The position numbers and the translations under genes were made by a program. 64,000 nt of DNA from Bradyrhizobium niftali (GTDB taxonomy: Bacteria; Pseudomonadota; Alphaproteobacteria; Rhizobiales; Xanthobacteraceae). Below are positions 1 to 7,964 of this stretch, one piece after another (position 1 is the stretch's first letter; each line of letters starts with the position of its first letter). The stretch covers positions 55,024-119,023 of the forward strand of contig NZ_SPQT01000032.1 in the NCBI RefSeq assembly GCF_004571025.1. The letters run 5' to 3'. The notes under the pieces were generated by a model that saw nothing but the letters and a program-made list of their open reading frames with translations, was not told where the DNA came from and did not search any database.

Positions 1-341
1 GGCTGATCGGACCGAAGACGCTGGCTCTGATGACGACCAACCATATTCCGGGCGGCCGCTTCCTCCCCGAGGTATCGCGCTCGCTGTTCTCGGAAGCCAC
101 CTATAACGGCATCGGATTCGGCCTCGGCTTTGCCGTGACGATGCGCCCGGCCGAGACGCTGATCGCCGGCAGCCCCGGCGAATACAATTGGGGCGGCGCG
201 GCCACGACCTCGTTCTGGATCGACCCGGCCGAGGAGCTGATCACCATCTTCATGACGCAGGTGCTGCCCTCGAGCGCCTACCCGCTCCGGCGCGAGCTGC
301 GCAGCATGGTGTACGCCGCGATCACCGAGAGCAATCTGTAA
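1..341 (+). CDS. Serine hydrolase, beta-lactamase (class C/esterase) family, C-terminal part
   Basis: The reading frame is open from the window edge (first full codon at base 3) to a TAA at 339-341, so only about 112 C-terminal residues are present. The run YNGIGFGLGFAV, then SPGEYNWGGAATTSFWIDP and a final ITIFMTQVLPS strand, is the typical end of class C beta-lactamase/esterase-fold proteins, where the GWGGAA-like segment takes the place of the KTG strand. The SxxK and YxN motifs would lie upstream, outside the window. Such proteins are usually esterases or D-aminopeptidase-like enzymes, and the substrate cannot be told. It converges on the TRAP operon. Confidence 0.75.
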   Translation, partial: LIGPKTLALMTTNHIPGGRFLPEVSRSLFSEATYNGIGFGLGFAVTMRPAETLIAGSPGEYNWGGAATTSFWIDPAEELITIFMTQVLPSSAYPLRRELRSMVYAAITESNL

Positions 342-353
342 GACAAACGAAAT

Positions 354-381
354 GATCCCGCGGCTCCGGGGCCGCGGGATC
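354..381. terminator. Bidirectional hairpin between convergent genes
   Basis: Perfect 11-bp inverted repeat (354-364 and 371-381) with a 6-nt loop, sitting between the stop of the hydrolase gene and the stop of the convergent TRAP permease gene. Read on the minus strand it is followed by ATTTCGTTTGTC, a T-rich stretch suited to rho-independent termination of the TRAP operon. Confidence 0.65.
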
Positions 382-383
382 GT

Positions 384-1703
384 TCACTTCAGCATCTCCG
401 GCACGATCAGACGCGGCAGGAACAGCGACACCTCCGGCCACACGATGAGGGCCGCCAGCACGACCAGCATCGGCACCAGCATGATCGCGGTGTCCTTTAT
501 CGCATAGCGCAGCCGCACGCCCGCAACCGCGCAGGCGATCATCAGGCACAATCCGTAAGGCGGCGTCACCAGCCCGAACGCCAGCGACACGATCGAGATG
601 ATCGCGAACTGGACGGGGTGCAGATCGACGGACTTGGCCAACGGCTCCAGCACGGTGCCCACGATCACGATCGCCGGAATGGCGTCGAGAAAGCAGCCGA
701 CGACCAGGAAGCAGAATGCAATGAAGAAGCCGGCTGCAATCGGTCCCATGCCCCAGGTCGAGACGTTGGCCAAAAGCTCCTGCGGAATCTTGTAGTAGGC
801 CAGCAACCAGCCGAACGCGCTCGCGGTGCCGACGCAGAACAACGCAACGCCGGCAAGGCGTCCCGTATCAAGCAGGGCCCTGTACAGTTCGCGCCAACCG
901 GTCTCGCGATAGAAGAACGCCGACAACGCCACGGAATAGAGCACCGCAACGCAGGCGGATTCGGTCGCGGTGAACCATCCGAGCAGGATGCCGCCGACGA
1001 TGATGAACGGCGTCATCAGCGCCGGTATCGACCGCCAGATCGCGCAGCGCATGTCCCGCCAGCTATCCTTCGGATAGGTCGGATAGCCCCGGCGCACCGC
1101 GTAGACATGCACGGTCGCCATCTGGGCGCCGGCGATCAGGAGACCCGGCACGATGCCGGCCAGGTACATCGCGGCAATCGAGGTCGAGATCAGCCCGCCC
1201 CACACGATCATCAGGATCGAGGGCGGGATGATGACTGCCAGCACCGCCGATACAGCCGTGATCGCGATGGAGAACGAGAGGTCGTAGCCTTCCTTGGTCT
1301 GGGCATCGATGAAGATCTTCGACTGGCTCGCCGCGTCGGCAGTCGAGGAGCCGGAGATGCCCGCGAAGAACACCGAGAGCACGACGTTGATCTGCGCCAG
1401 CGATCCCGGCCAGTGTCCGACCATCGATCGCGACAGCGCGACCAGCCGGTCGGTGATGCCGCCGATGCTCATCAGATTGGCGGTGAGCAGGAAGAACGGC
1501 ACCGCCAGCAGGATGAACGAATTATAGGCGTTGAAGGTTTCCTGCGCGAGCGTCATCAGCGACAGATGCGGCTCGATCAGCAGGATCGGCACGCAGGCAA
1601 GGCCAAGCGCGAAGGCGACCGGCACGCGAATGACGAGCAGGCCGATGAAAACCCCGAACAGAACCGCCGCGGCCTGTCCGGCAGAAAGAACATTCCCCGT
1701 CAT
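384..1703 (-). CDS. TRAP transporter large permease (DctM family)
   Basis: Multi-spanning membrane subunit of a tripartite ATP-independent periplasmic transporter, 439 residues, normal for DctM. The protein is hydrophobic throughout and carries family hallmarks such as FFAGISGSSTADAASQSKIF, the IPPSILMIVWG segment and a C-terminal FGLVTPPYGLCLMIAC. The ATG at 1703 overlaps the stop of the small-permease gene as ATGA, so the two are probably translationally coupled. An upstream in-frame start at 1766 would lie inside dctQ and is unlikely. It is the last gene of the operon binding protein - small permease - large permease. The substrate is unknown, probably a carboxylate. Confidence 0.93.
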   Translation of the reverse strand: MTGNVLSAGQAAAVLFGVFIGLLVIRVPVAFALGLACVPILLIEPHLSLMTLAQETFNAYNSFILLAVPFFLLTANLMSIGGITDRLVALSRSMVGHWPGSLAQINVVLSVFFAGISGSSTADAASQSKIFIDAQTKEGYDLSFSIAITAVSAVLAVIIPPSILMIVWGGLISTSIAAMYLAGIVPGLLIAGAQMATVHVYAVRRGYPTYPKDSWRDMRCAIWRSIPALMTPFIIVGGILLGWFTATESACVAVLYSVALSAFFYRETGWRELYRALLDTGRLAGVALFCVGTASAFGWLLAYYKIPQELLANVSTWGMGPIAAGFFIAFCFLVVGCFLDAIPAIVIVGTVLEPLAKSVDLHPVQFAIISIVSLAFGLVTPPYGLCLMIACAVAGVRLRYAIKDTAIMLVPMLVVLAALIVWPEVSLFLPRLIVPEMLK

Positions 1704-2215
1704 TGCTTCGCCCCAACCAGAATGCGCATTTCGTCGAGTATCTGCTCGCCCGCAAACACGATCCACGTCACGCCGGCCACCGGCCAGGCGACGTGGATCA
1801 GCCAGAGCGGCAGATCAGCCAACTCCGACGTCCTGTTCCAGGCAAACCGTGTGAATTCGAGACCGGCCCACACAAACACAAATGCAAGCGCCAGCACGCC
1901 GAGACGGGCGAGGATTCGCACCAGAGCCTCCGACCGACGCGACAGATCGGGCCAGACGTCGACCTCGAAATGCTGCGACTCCCGGATTCCGACCATGGCG
2001 CCGATCATGATGGTCCAGACGAACAGGAAGCGCGCCATCTCCTCCGTCCAGATGTAGGAGGGAATGAGCGGGGTGTAGCGCGATATGATCTGCAGCGTCA
2101 CCGGGATGACGAGAATGCCGACACATGCTGCGAGCAGGATTTCGAGCAATTTCGCATAGGCCGCCGTCGCTCGGCGCCATAGCGACGGGGTCGCCGCAAC
2201 AGGTATTTCGGTCAT
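1700..2215 (-). CDS. TRAP transporter small permease (DctQ family)
   Basis: Four-helix membrane subunit (171 aa) that partners DctM. Hydrophobic segments are visible at about residues 20-45, 50-70, 95-115 and 135-155. The segment YTPLIPSYIWTEEMARFLFVW is the characteristic DctQ motif with its EE pair. It follows the binding-protein gene by 81 bp and overlaps dctM by the ATGA junction. Confidence 0.92.
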   Translation of the reverse strand: MTEIPVAATPSLWRRATAAYAKLLEILLAACVGILVIPVTLQIISRYTPLIPSYIWTEEMARFLFVWTIMIGAMVGIRESQHFEVDVWPDLSRRSEALVRILARLGVLALAFVFVWAGLEFTRFAWNRTSELADLPLWLIHVAWPVAGVTWIVFAGEQILDEMRILVGAKQ

Positions 2216-2296
2216 TGGAGCTCCGCGGTGGCAATCATCACCAAAGGGGCAAGCCGCAAGGCTTGCCCCGATATTCCGTCGGTCGACATCGAGCGG

Positions 2297-3295
2297 TCAG
2301 GCGACGTTGATCTTCTCGAAAATGCCTTCCGCGCCGATTTCCTTGGCGTAGGTGGCCATCACGGGGTCGGCGAGTTTCTTCATGGCGTCCCGCTCCTCGA
2401 AGGGAACGCGCTTGAGCTTGCCGGCCTTCTCGAGCGTGTCGAGCTTGACCACCTCTTCGCTCGACTCGAGCTGACGGCCGTAGTCGCCGGCCTCCTTGCC
2501 GGCCTTCATGATCGCGTCCTGCAGATCCTTCGGCAACGTCTTCAGCGTCTTCACCGAGAAGCAGATCGGCCGGATCGACACGGCGTGCTGGGTCAGGTTG
2601 AGATGCGGCGCCACCTCGTAGAACTTCATCGCCTCGACGCCGGCGGCCTCGTTTTCGCCGGCCGAGATCACGCCGTTCTGGATCGCGTTGTAGATTTCGT
2701 TATAGGCGATCACCGTCGGGCTCATGCCGACGGCCGCGAAGGTCTTCGACCAGATCGGCGCGCCCTGCACGCGAACCTTGAGGCCCTTGAGATCGGCGAG
2801 ATTCCTGAGCGGCTTGTTGGCGAAGATGTTGCGGATGCCGCCGCCGGAATAACCGATCAGGACGACCTCGGCTTTCGCCGCGACCTCGTCGGCGATCGGC
2901 GCCAGGATATTGGCTTCGACGACCTTGTTCATGTGCTCGATGCCCTTGAACACGAAGGGCGCATCGATGAACGGAGCCGCCTTGGCGAAGGTCGACATGT
3001 GAGCCGGCGAGACGATGCCGTAATCGACCGCTTTGCCCTGCGACATGTACTCGAAATACTGTTTCTCGAGGCCGAGCGAGGAGTTCCTGTGCAGGGTGAA
3101 GTTGACGGGCTTGCCGTAGTACTTCTTGACCAGCTCTTCGAACCGGATCAGTGCCCGGTTGAAGGCGTGGTCGTCGTTGAACTGGACCGCGCCGTTCAGC
3201 GTGATCGGCGCTTGCGCCTTGAGGATCGACGGCATGCCGATCGTAGCCGCCGCAGTGGTCGCACCGATACCAGCGAGAAATGATCTTCGCTTCAT
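2297..3295 (-). CDS. TRAP transporter periplasmic substrate-binding protein (DctP family)
   Basis: Solute receptor of the TRAP system, 332 aa. The ATG at 3295 is chosen because a GGGAGG ribosome-binding site sits 5-10 bases upstream and the N-terminus then reads MKRRSFLAGIGATTAAATIG, a twin-arginine-type export signal (RRSFLA). A longer frame to 3466 adds only low-complexity sequence. The body holds the DctP landmarks: the GLKVRVQGAPIWSKTFAAVG segment with the ligand-binding Arg, then AYNEIYNAIQNGVISAGENE. It heads the three-gene operon. The ligand cannot be read from sequence. Confidence 0.92.
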   Translation of the reverse strand: MKRRSFLAGIGATTAAATIGMPSILKAQAPITLNGAVQFNDDHAFNRALIRFEELVKKYYGKPVNFTLHRNSSLGLEKQYFEYMSQGKAVDYGIVSPAHMSTFAKAAPFIDAPFVFKGIEHMNKVVEANILAPIADEVAAKAEVVLIGYSGGGIRNIFANKPLRNLADLKGLKVRVQGAPIWSKTFAAVGMSPTVIAYNEIYNAIQNGVISAGENEAAGVEAMKFYEVAPHLNLTQHAVSIRPICFSVKTLKTLPKDLQDAIMKAGKEAGDYGRQLESSEEVVKLDTLEKAGKLKRVPFEERDAMKKLADPVMATYAKEIGAEGIFEKINVA

Positions 3296-3582
3296 CGTCT
3301 CCCTCCCTATGTTGCTCCGCCCCTGTAACCGGAGCGTGAGCGCGGCCGGCATACGGCCAGCGTTCGAGGAGGGTATGAAAAACGACGGCGGGACGGAAGC
3401 CAATTCGGATGCGCTGGAGGTACTCTTCGTCGCAGGGCCACTCCTGCGCGACCTGTTGCACTGCAACTCGCGCTCCTCTGGCGCGCGGCAGGCCGCATGG
3501 ACGGCCCCCCTCCCCCAGGAGACGGAAGACTTGCGGACCCCGTGCGCTGCACGCAGAGATCCGCTCGCCTTCCGCTATAGAC
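3296..3582. other. Intergenic region upstream of the TRAP operon
   Basis: About 290 bases without a convincing gene. Predicted frames on both strands are Arg/Ser/Pro-rich shadows. It must contain the leftward promoter of the TRAP operon, but no clear -35/-10, operator palindrome or riboswitch was recognised. Confidence 0.5.
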
Positions 3583-3663
3583 CTAGTGCATGTGACCAAT
3601 CAAATAAATGCCGCCACCGATCACCAACACAGCCGGCACGGCCCACAAAATGAGGACTGGCAT
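3583..3663 (-). CDS. 26-residue single-span membrane microprotein
   Basis: Short frame with a strong GAGGAGG ribosome-binding site 7-8 bases before an ATG at 3663 and a TAG at 3583-3585. The product starts MPVLILWAVPAVLVIGG and ends GIYLIGHMH: one hydrophobic helix with a short His-containing tail. It starts 12 bp after the stop of the secreted 77-residue protein, so the two are probably one transcript. The family is not recognised. The Shine-Dalgarno match, the spacing and the uninterrupted hydrophobic helix argue that it is translated. Confidence 0.5.
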   Translation of the reverse strand: MPVLILWAVPAVLVIGGGIYLIGHMH

Positions 3664-3675
3664 TTGTCGTCCTCC

Positions 3676-3909
3676 TCAGTTTGACGTGCAGACCTTGACG
3701 GTCTTCATGCCGCTCTCGGCTTCGGTGCGCGACTTGTAGATCATGCCCGACGGGCTGACGACGGTCACGGACGTGTCCGTCGGCTTCTTGTCGACGATTG
3801 TACACTTCTTCGTCTTGACGTCCTGGACGACATAGAACTCGTCGGCCGCGAACGCCGGCAGGGACAATGCAGCAAGCATCAATGCTGCAGATGCGATCTT
3901 CAGCTTCAT
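3676..3909 (-). CDS. Small secreted protein of unknown function (77 aa)
   Basis: MKLKIASAALMLAALSLPAFA is a clear Sec signal peptide with cleavage expected after AFA. The mature part is about 56 residues with two cysteines (KKCTIVDKKPTDTSVTVV and VKVCTSN), which could form a disulphide in the periplasm. A GGAGGA ribosome-binding site lies just upstream of the ATG at 3909. It resembles small conserved secreted proteins common in Bradyrhizobium; no function is known to me. It is followed by the 26-aa membrane microprotein. Confidence 0.75.
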   Translation of the reverse strand: MKLKIASAALMLAALSLPAFAADEFYVVQDVKTKKCTIVDKKPTDTSVTVVSPSGMIYKSRTEAESGMKTVKVCTSN

Positions 3910-4048
3910 TTTATCCTCCTCCAGTCGCCGGACGTTTCCAGCCCGGCAGGTTCACCAACGGGAAGAAACGGCAATTCGTTCCTAAGCAGGAGGAACGCCG
4001 TCCACAGTGAGGTGTTGACGCCGCACTTATTCCAGCGAGGAGGACAAG

Positions 4049-4393
4049 ATGAAGAAGCTGTTTCTGCTTTCCGCCGCGGCGGCGATGATCTCGACTGGCG
4101 CGTTCGCGCAGTCCACCGTGGTGACGACCACCGGAACCGGGCACGCGGCCGCCGTTCAGATCGAGCCGGAATACCGAACCAGGATCAAATCCTACGTCAC
4201 CGAACATCGCGTTCGTCCCGTGACGATGAAAGAGAAGATCATCGTCGGCGCGACGGTGCCGAACGACGTCGAGCTCGAGGCAGTTCCTTCCGACTGGGGA
4301 CCCTCGCTCACCAAGTACCGCTACGTCTATTCCGGCGAGCGCGTGATGTTGGTGGATCCGGGCTCCCGAACGGTCGTTCAGGAAATCGACTGA
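4049..4393 (+). CDS. DUF1236-type secreted protein
   Basis: 114 aa with an N-terminal signal peptide (MKKLFLLSAAAAMISTGAFA, cleavage after AFA) and a mature domain built around RTRIKSYVTEHRVRPVTMKEKIIVGATVP and YRYVYSGERVMLVDPGSRTVVQEID, the pattern of the DUF1236 repeat found in many rhizobial periplasmic proteins. An AGGAGG ribosome-binding site precedes the ATG. It is transcribed away from the 77-aa secreted-protein gene across a 140-bp gap. The molecular role of DUF1236 is not established. Confidence 0.85.
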   Translation: MKKLFLLSAAAAMISTGAFAQSTVVTTTGTGHAAAVQIEPEYRTRIKSYVTEHRVRPVTMKEKIIVGATVPNDVELEAVPSDWGPSLTKYRYVYSGERVMLVDPGSRTVVQEID

Positions 4394-4448
4394 TAGGACG
4401 TGATGGAGGGGGGCCGCCTCAAGGACGGCCACCCTCCCGGAGTTGACG

Positions 4449-4541
4449 ATGAAATCGCATCGAGAGGCCCGGATCGCCGGTGTCAGCCTGGCGGCCATCT
4501 ACGCCATATGCCTGTTGCTGGCCGCAATCGGCATGACCTGA
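4449..4541 (+). CDS. 30-residue putative membrane microprotein
   Basis: Frame from ATG 4449 to TGA 4541 encoding MKSHREARIAGVSLAAIYAI followed by CLLLAAIGMT: a basic N-terminus and one hydrophobic helix. A weak GGAG lies about 6 bases upstream. It starts 55 bp after the DUF1236 gene in the same direction. No family recognised, and the evidence is weaker than for the 26-residue protein at 3583-3663. Confidence 0.35.
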   Translation: MKSHREARIAGVSLAAIYAICLLLAAIGMT

Positions 4542-4689
4542 AGCGCGGACCGCCGCGACCGCGTTGCAACGCTTCCCTTCTCTGATCTGCGCGCTGAACG
4601 CAAAAATCATGGCGCAGCGCAAGTCCTGACCGTATGGTCTGACAAAATCATAAGCCGGCGCCGTCGCGCTGGAATCGGGACGACCGCGT

Positions 4690-6198
4690 TTGTCAAAGTT
4701 CACCCTGCCGGTCCGGCTCGCTCTCCTGGTCACGGGAACGATGTTGCCGCTGATCGTCTTCGCCGTTGGCATCGCCGTCTACAACTACAAGCAGGACCGC
4801 AGCGACGCGACCCGCCGCGTGCTGGAGAACGTGCGCAGCATGCGCCTGGTGCTGGATTCCGAGGTGCAGCGGATGACCGGCGGCTTGCAGGTGCTCGCGC
4901 TGACGAACTCGCTGCGCAACGACGACTTCCCGAACTTTCGCCGCATCGCGCTCGGCTTCCTCGAGCAGTATGGCAAGGGCGGCCTGGTGCTGATCTCCGA
5001 CCGCAAGGGCCGGCTGCTGTTCTCCTCGGCGACGGAGGACACCGCGAGCCTGCCACCGCGCGGCAATCTGGAGATCGTCGAGAAGGTGTTTGCGACCAGG
5101 ACGCCGCAATATTCCGACCTGTTCACCGGCCCGCTCAATGGGCGACAGGTTCTCACCGTCGAGGTGCCGGTGCTTCGCAACGGCGAGGTGATCTACGACC
5201 TCTGCTTCAGCCCGCCGGTCAGCATCTTTCAGGATCTGGTGGAGAAGCAGCGCCCGGACCGGCAATGGACGGTAAGCCTGCTCGATGCCAAGGGCATCGT
5301 GTTCGCGCGCGCGCCGAACCCCAGCGAGACATTCGGCAAGCGCGCTTCGCCGTCGCTTTACACCGAGATGTTCCGCAGCAACGAGGCGGCGCTTCCGACC
5401 GTGTCGCTCGACGGCGTCGCGCTCGCCGCCGCCTACACCCGTTCCGGGCTGACGGGCTGGACCGTGGCTGCCGGCGTCGCCGAGAGTTCGCTGATCGCCC
5501 CGCTCTGGCGCAACATCGCCATCACCAGCCTGATCGGCGGCATCCTGCTGCTGACCGGCCTCACCTTTGCGGTCCGCATGGCGACAACGATCGCGCGCGG
5601 CGAGATGCTGCACGATCTGCTGATCGAGGAGCTCAACCACCGCGTCAAGAACACGCTGGCCTTGATGCAGGCGATCGCGGTGCAGACCTTCCGCAGCGCG
5701 AGCCGCGAGGAGCGGGCCAAGTTCGAGGGCCGCCTCGGCGCGCTCGCCGAGGCGCACAATCTGCTCAGCCAGGAGAAATGGGCCGGCTCGGAACTGAAGG
5801 ATGTGATCGCGCGCGCGGTCCAGCCGTTCCTGCCCAACGCGCCCGAGCGCATCCGGATGAACGGTCCCGCGGTGCCGCTGTCGCCGCGGCTTGCCGTGGT
5901 GCTGTCGATGATCGTGCACGAGATCGCCACCAACGCCGCGAAATACGGCGCGCTGGCCAACGAGACCGGCCGGGTGACGCTGGAGTGGGAGGTCATCGCC
6001 GACACACCGAAGCCGTGGCTACGGCTGATCTGGACCGAGATCGGCGGACCGCCGGTGACGGAGCCGGTGCGGCGTGGCTTCGGCTCGCGCCTGATCGAGC
6101 GCAGCGCCCGCGACCAGCTCGGCGGCGAGGCAACCGTCGATTTTCTGCCGCGCGGCGTGGTCTGCACGGTGACCTGCACGCTGGACGAGGCGCGGTGA
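4690..6198 (+). CDS. HWE-family sensor histidine kinase
   Basis: Membrane-bound sensor kinase of 502 aa. An N-terminal membrane segment (about residues 8-30) and a second one near 274-298 flank an extracytoplasmic region of about 240 residues with dCache/PAS-like character (LVLISDRKGRLLFSS, WTVSLLDAKGIVFARAP). The kinase core has the phosphoacceptor motif EELNHRVKNTLALMQAI with His317, the N-box HEIATNAAKYGAL and the LEWEV (WxE) motif that defines HWE kinases. Translation is read from a TTG at 4690; no better ATG lies nearby. No response regulator gene is adjacent, so the partner is encoded elsewhere. Confidence 0.9.
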   Translation: MSKFTLPVRLALLVTGTMLPLIVFAVGIAVYNYKQDRSDATRRVLENVRSMRLVLDSEVQRMTGGLQVLALTNSLRNDDFPNFRRIALGFLEQYGKGGLVLISDRKGRLLFSSATEDTASLPPRGNLEIVEKVFATRTPQYSDLFTGPLNGRQVLTVEVPVLRNGEVIYDLCFSPPVSIFQDLVEKQRPDRQWTVSLLDAKGIVFARAPNPSETFGKRASPSLYTEMFRSNEAALPTVSLDGVALAAAYTRSGLTGWTVAAGVAESSLIAPLWRNIAITSLIGGILLLTGLTFAVRMATTIARGEMLHDLLIEELNHRVKNTLALMQAIAVQTFRSASREERAKFEGRLGALAEAHNLLSQEKWAGSELKDVIARAVQPFLPNAPERIRMNGPAVPLSPRLAVVLSMIVHEIATNAAKYGALANETGRVTLEWEVIADTPKPWLRLIWTEIGGPPVTEPVRRGFGSRLIERSARDQLGGEATVDFLPRGVVCTVTCTLDEAR

Positions 6199-6494
6199 AT
6201 CCAACCGGATGATCATCACCAATGCCGGACTTGCTCGTTAGAGCGATGGCCATGTGACGGCCTGCCGCATTTTTTGGCATGAAGCGTCTTTCACAAGATC
6301 TCCGTTCAAGACCTCGACAACTCGCCGCCTCCCGTCGTGCGTTTCCGAAAACGCGCGCCTGCCCGGAGCAGGATCGGACAAAGCATGGCCGCTTCAGGAA
6401 AGACGCCATGCCCTCGCGCACATAGAACACGCGCCGACCCGTACAAATACGGGCCCCTGATTTGAAACCAGAGGCAATCAGGAGAACCCACACA
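6199..6494. other. Intergenic region between HWE kinase and AraC regulator
   Basis: Roughly 300 bases. The only plus-strand frame of note (6254-6460) has no ribosome-binding site and an unconvincing composition. It should carry the promoter for the AraC-type gene, but no motif was recognised. Confidence 0.4.
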
Positions 6495-7454
6495 ATGACC
6501 GGGAACACTGCACTCATGCGCAATCCCTCGCACAGGGGCCTGCCACCCGTACCCGGCGCACAGCCCGACGATGGTACGACGCACGAACGGCGCGCCGCGG
6601 ACGCGGAGATGGCGCGGGTGCTCAGGACCGAACCGGCTCGCATGGCGCTGGACTCCTCCGGAGCCGGCATCGCCCACTGGAAACACGATCCATTGCACGA
6701 CGTCGTGGAGCCCATGAGCCACCATGTGATCATGGCATACAACGGCGTGATGCAGCGCATGGAGCGACGGTCGGGAAAATCGGTTGCGATCGGCACGTTT
6801 CGTCCTGGCGTCGTGATCATCATTCCTGAAGGATCGAGCTCCCGATGGGATATTCCGAAGCCTGTCGATGTGGTCCAGCTCTATCTTCCGAATGCAACAC
6901 TAAAGCGCGTTGCCGACGAAGCCGGGACCGACAAACCGGCCGACCTGCTGGAGCGGACGGCGCATCCCGATCCCATTACGTCCAGACTGCTCTTGAGCGC
7001 AGCGGATGCGCTGGGGGGCAACGGAGCCCTCGATACGTTGTTCCGTCATCAGCTGACGGATCTTCTGGCCACCCGCCTGCTGGTAGCCCACACGGGTTCG
7101 CCAACCACGCTCCAACCGACCATGGGTGGGCTGTCGCCGAAGGTCCTGCTCCGTGCGATCGAACGGTTGCGCTCGGACAGCGATGCGGACGTCTCGCTCG
7201 ATGCGCTGGCTTCCGATGCCGGCCTCTCGCGCTTTCACTTCTGCCGTGCCTTCAAGGAAAGCACCGGGCTCTCGCCGCATGCCTGGCTGCGCCAGCACCG
7301 GCTCGAGCAGGCCATGAACATGCTGCGAGACAGCGACGAATCGGTGGTCTCGATCGCCGCGGCGCTCGGCTATTCCTCGCAGACCGCCTTCGCCGCGGCG
7401 TTCAAGAAGCTGATGGGAGAAACGCCGAGCGATTGGCGCAGGCGCATGCGTTAG
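6495..7454 (+). CDS. AraC-family transcriptional regulator
   Basis: 319 aa. Start chosen at ATG 6495 because AGGAG precedes it by about 9 bases; a TTG at 6462 in the same frame lacks such a site. The C-terminal 100 residues hold the two helix-turn-helix units of AraC/XylS proteins (VSLDALASDAGLSRFHFCRAF and ESVVSIAAALGYSSQTAFAAAF, ending GETPSDWRRRMR). The N-terminal part looks like a small effector-sensing domain of unknown ligand. It lies upstream of an NDH-like oxidoreductase and an MBL hydrolase in the same direction, which are its likely targets. Confidence 0.9.
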   Translation: MTGNTALMRNPSHRGLPPVPGAQPDDGTTHERRAADAEMARVLRTEPARMALDSSGAGIAHWKHDPLHDVVEPMSHHVIMAYNGVMQRMERRSGKSVAIGTFRPGVVIIIPEGSSSRWDIPKPVDVVQLYLPNATLKRVADEAGTDKPADLLERTAHPDPITSRLLLSAADALGGNGALDTLFRHQLTDLLATRLLVAHTGSPTTLQPTMGGLSPKVLLRAIERLRSDSDADVSLDALASDAGLSRFHFCRAFKESTGLSPHAWLRQHRLEQAMNMLRDSDESVVSIAAALGYSSQTAFAAAFKKLMGETPSDWRRRMR

Positions 7455-7964
7455 CAGCAATCTCTCGACAGGGACGGCAATCGCTCTGGGGCAGTCGGAT
7501 ATCTGGTTCGCTAAACATCTCGGCATCGCACCACGACGCGGACGGAGACCAACGATGGACTGGAAACACCTTGCAATCGCACCGCGACGGAAAGCCATCG
7601 CGACGGCGCTGATGTACGGACTCTCACTGAGCGTGCGTTTCACATCGCCAACAGCCGAAGAAGCGCCGCTACAGGCTGCGCAAAGCGCCAGTCCCGCGAC
7701 GTCGATCCTGATCAATCAGACCTGGCTGAGGAAGCCCATGGTGCCCGTGGCTCTGCGTGGCTGGCCATCGGGCTCGAGAAGCTGCCAGGCGGCCTGTGAG
7801 GGACCTGCGCTGCTGTCCTCACTGCCGAACTGCGCCGCGCCGTAGCGGTCCCGCGGCCTCAGTTTCACCTCTTCGCCTCATCGCCGATCGCAACAGGCCC
7901 TGCCGACACCAGGCGGCGGCGATGGCGCGCGCCCCGAGCGAACCAAACCCAGGAGTTAAACCAC
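7455..7964. other. Long intergenic region after the AraC regulator
   Basis: About 510 bases. It contains one weak frame (7555-7845, listed separately) and no recognisable RNA, repeat or operator. The last 20 bases hold the AGGAG site of the next gene. A promoter controlled by the AraC regulator would be expected here. Confidence 0.4.
7555..7845 (+). CDS. Doubtful hypothetical protein (96 aa)
   Basis: ATG with a GGAG 8 bases upstream. The N-terminus MDWKHLAIAPRRKAIATALM is basic then mildly hydrophobic, and the rest is Ala/Ser/Pro-rich without recognisable motifs and ends in a Cys-containing tail. A competing minus-strand frame overlaps it. It may be a poorly conserved exported peptide, or chance. 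Low confidence. Confidence 0.25.
   Translation: MDWKHLAIAPRRKAIATALMYGLSLSVRFTSPTAEEAPLQAAQSASPATSILINQTWLRKPMVPVALRGWPSGSRSCQAACEGPALLSSLPNCAAP

Noticed and set aside
618..2057. 479-codon plus-strand frame
   Set aside because: Antisense to the TRAP permease genes, rich in Arg/Asp/Gln/His as expected for a high-GC shadow frame.
2228..3283. 351-codon plus-strand frame
   Set aside because: Mirror of the TRAP binding-protein gene; no motif and no ribosome-binding site.
6254..6460. 68-codon frame upstream of the AraC regulator
   Set aside because: No ribosome-binding site, no signal or motif, and it reads like intergenic DNA.
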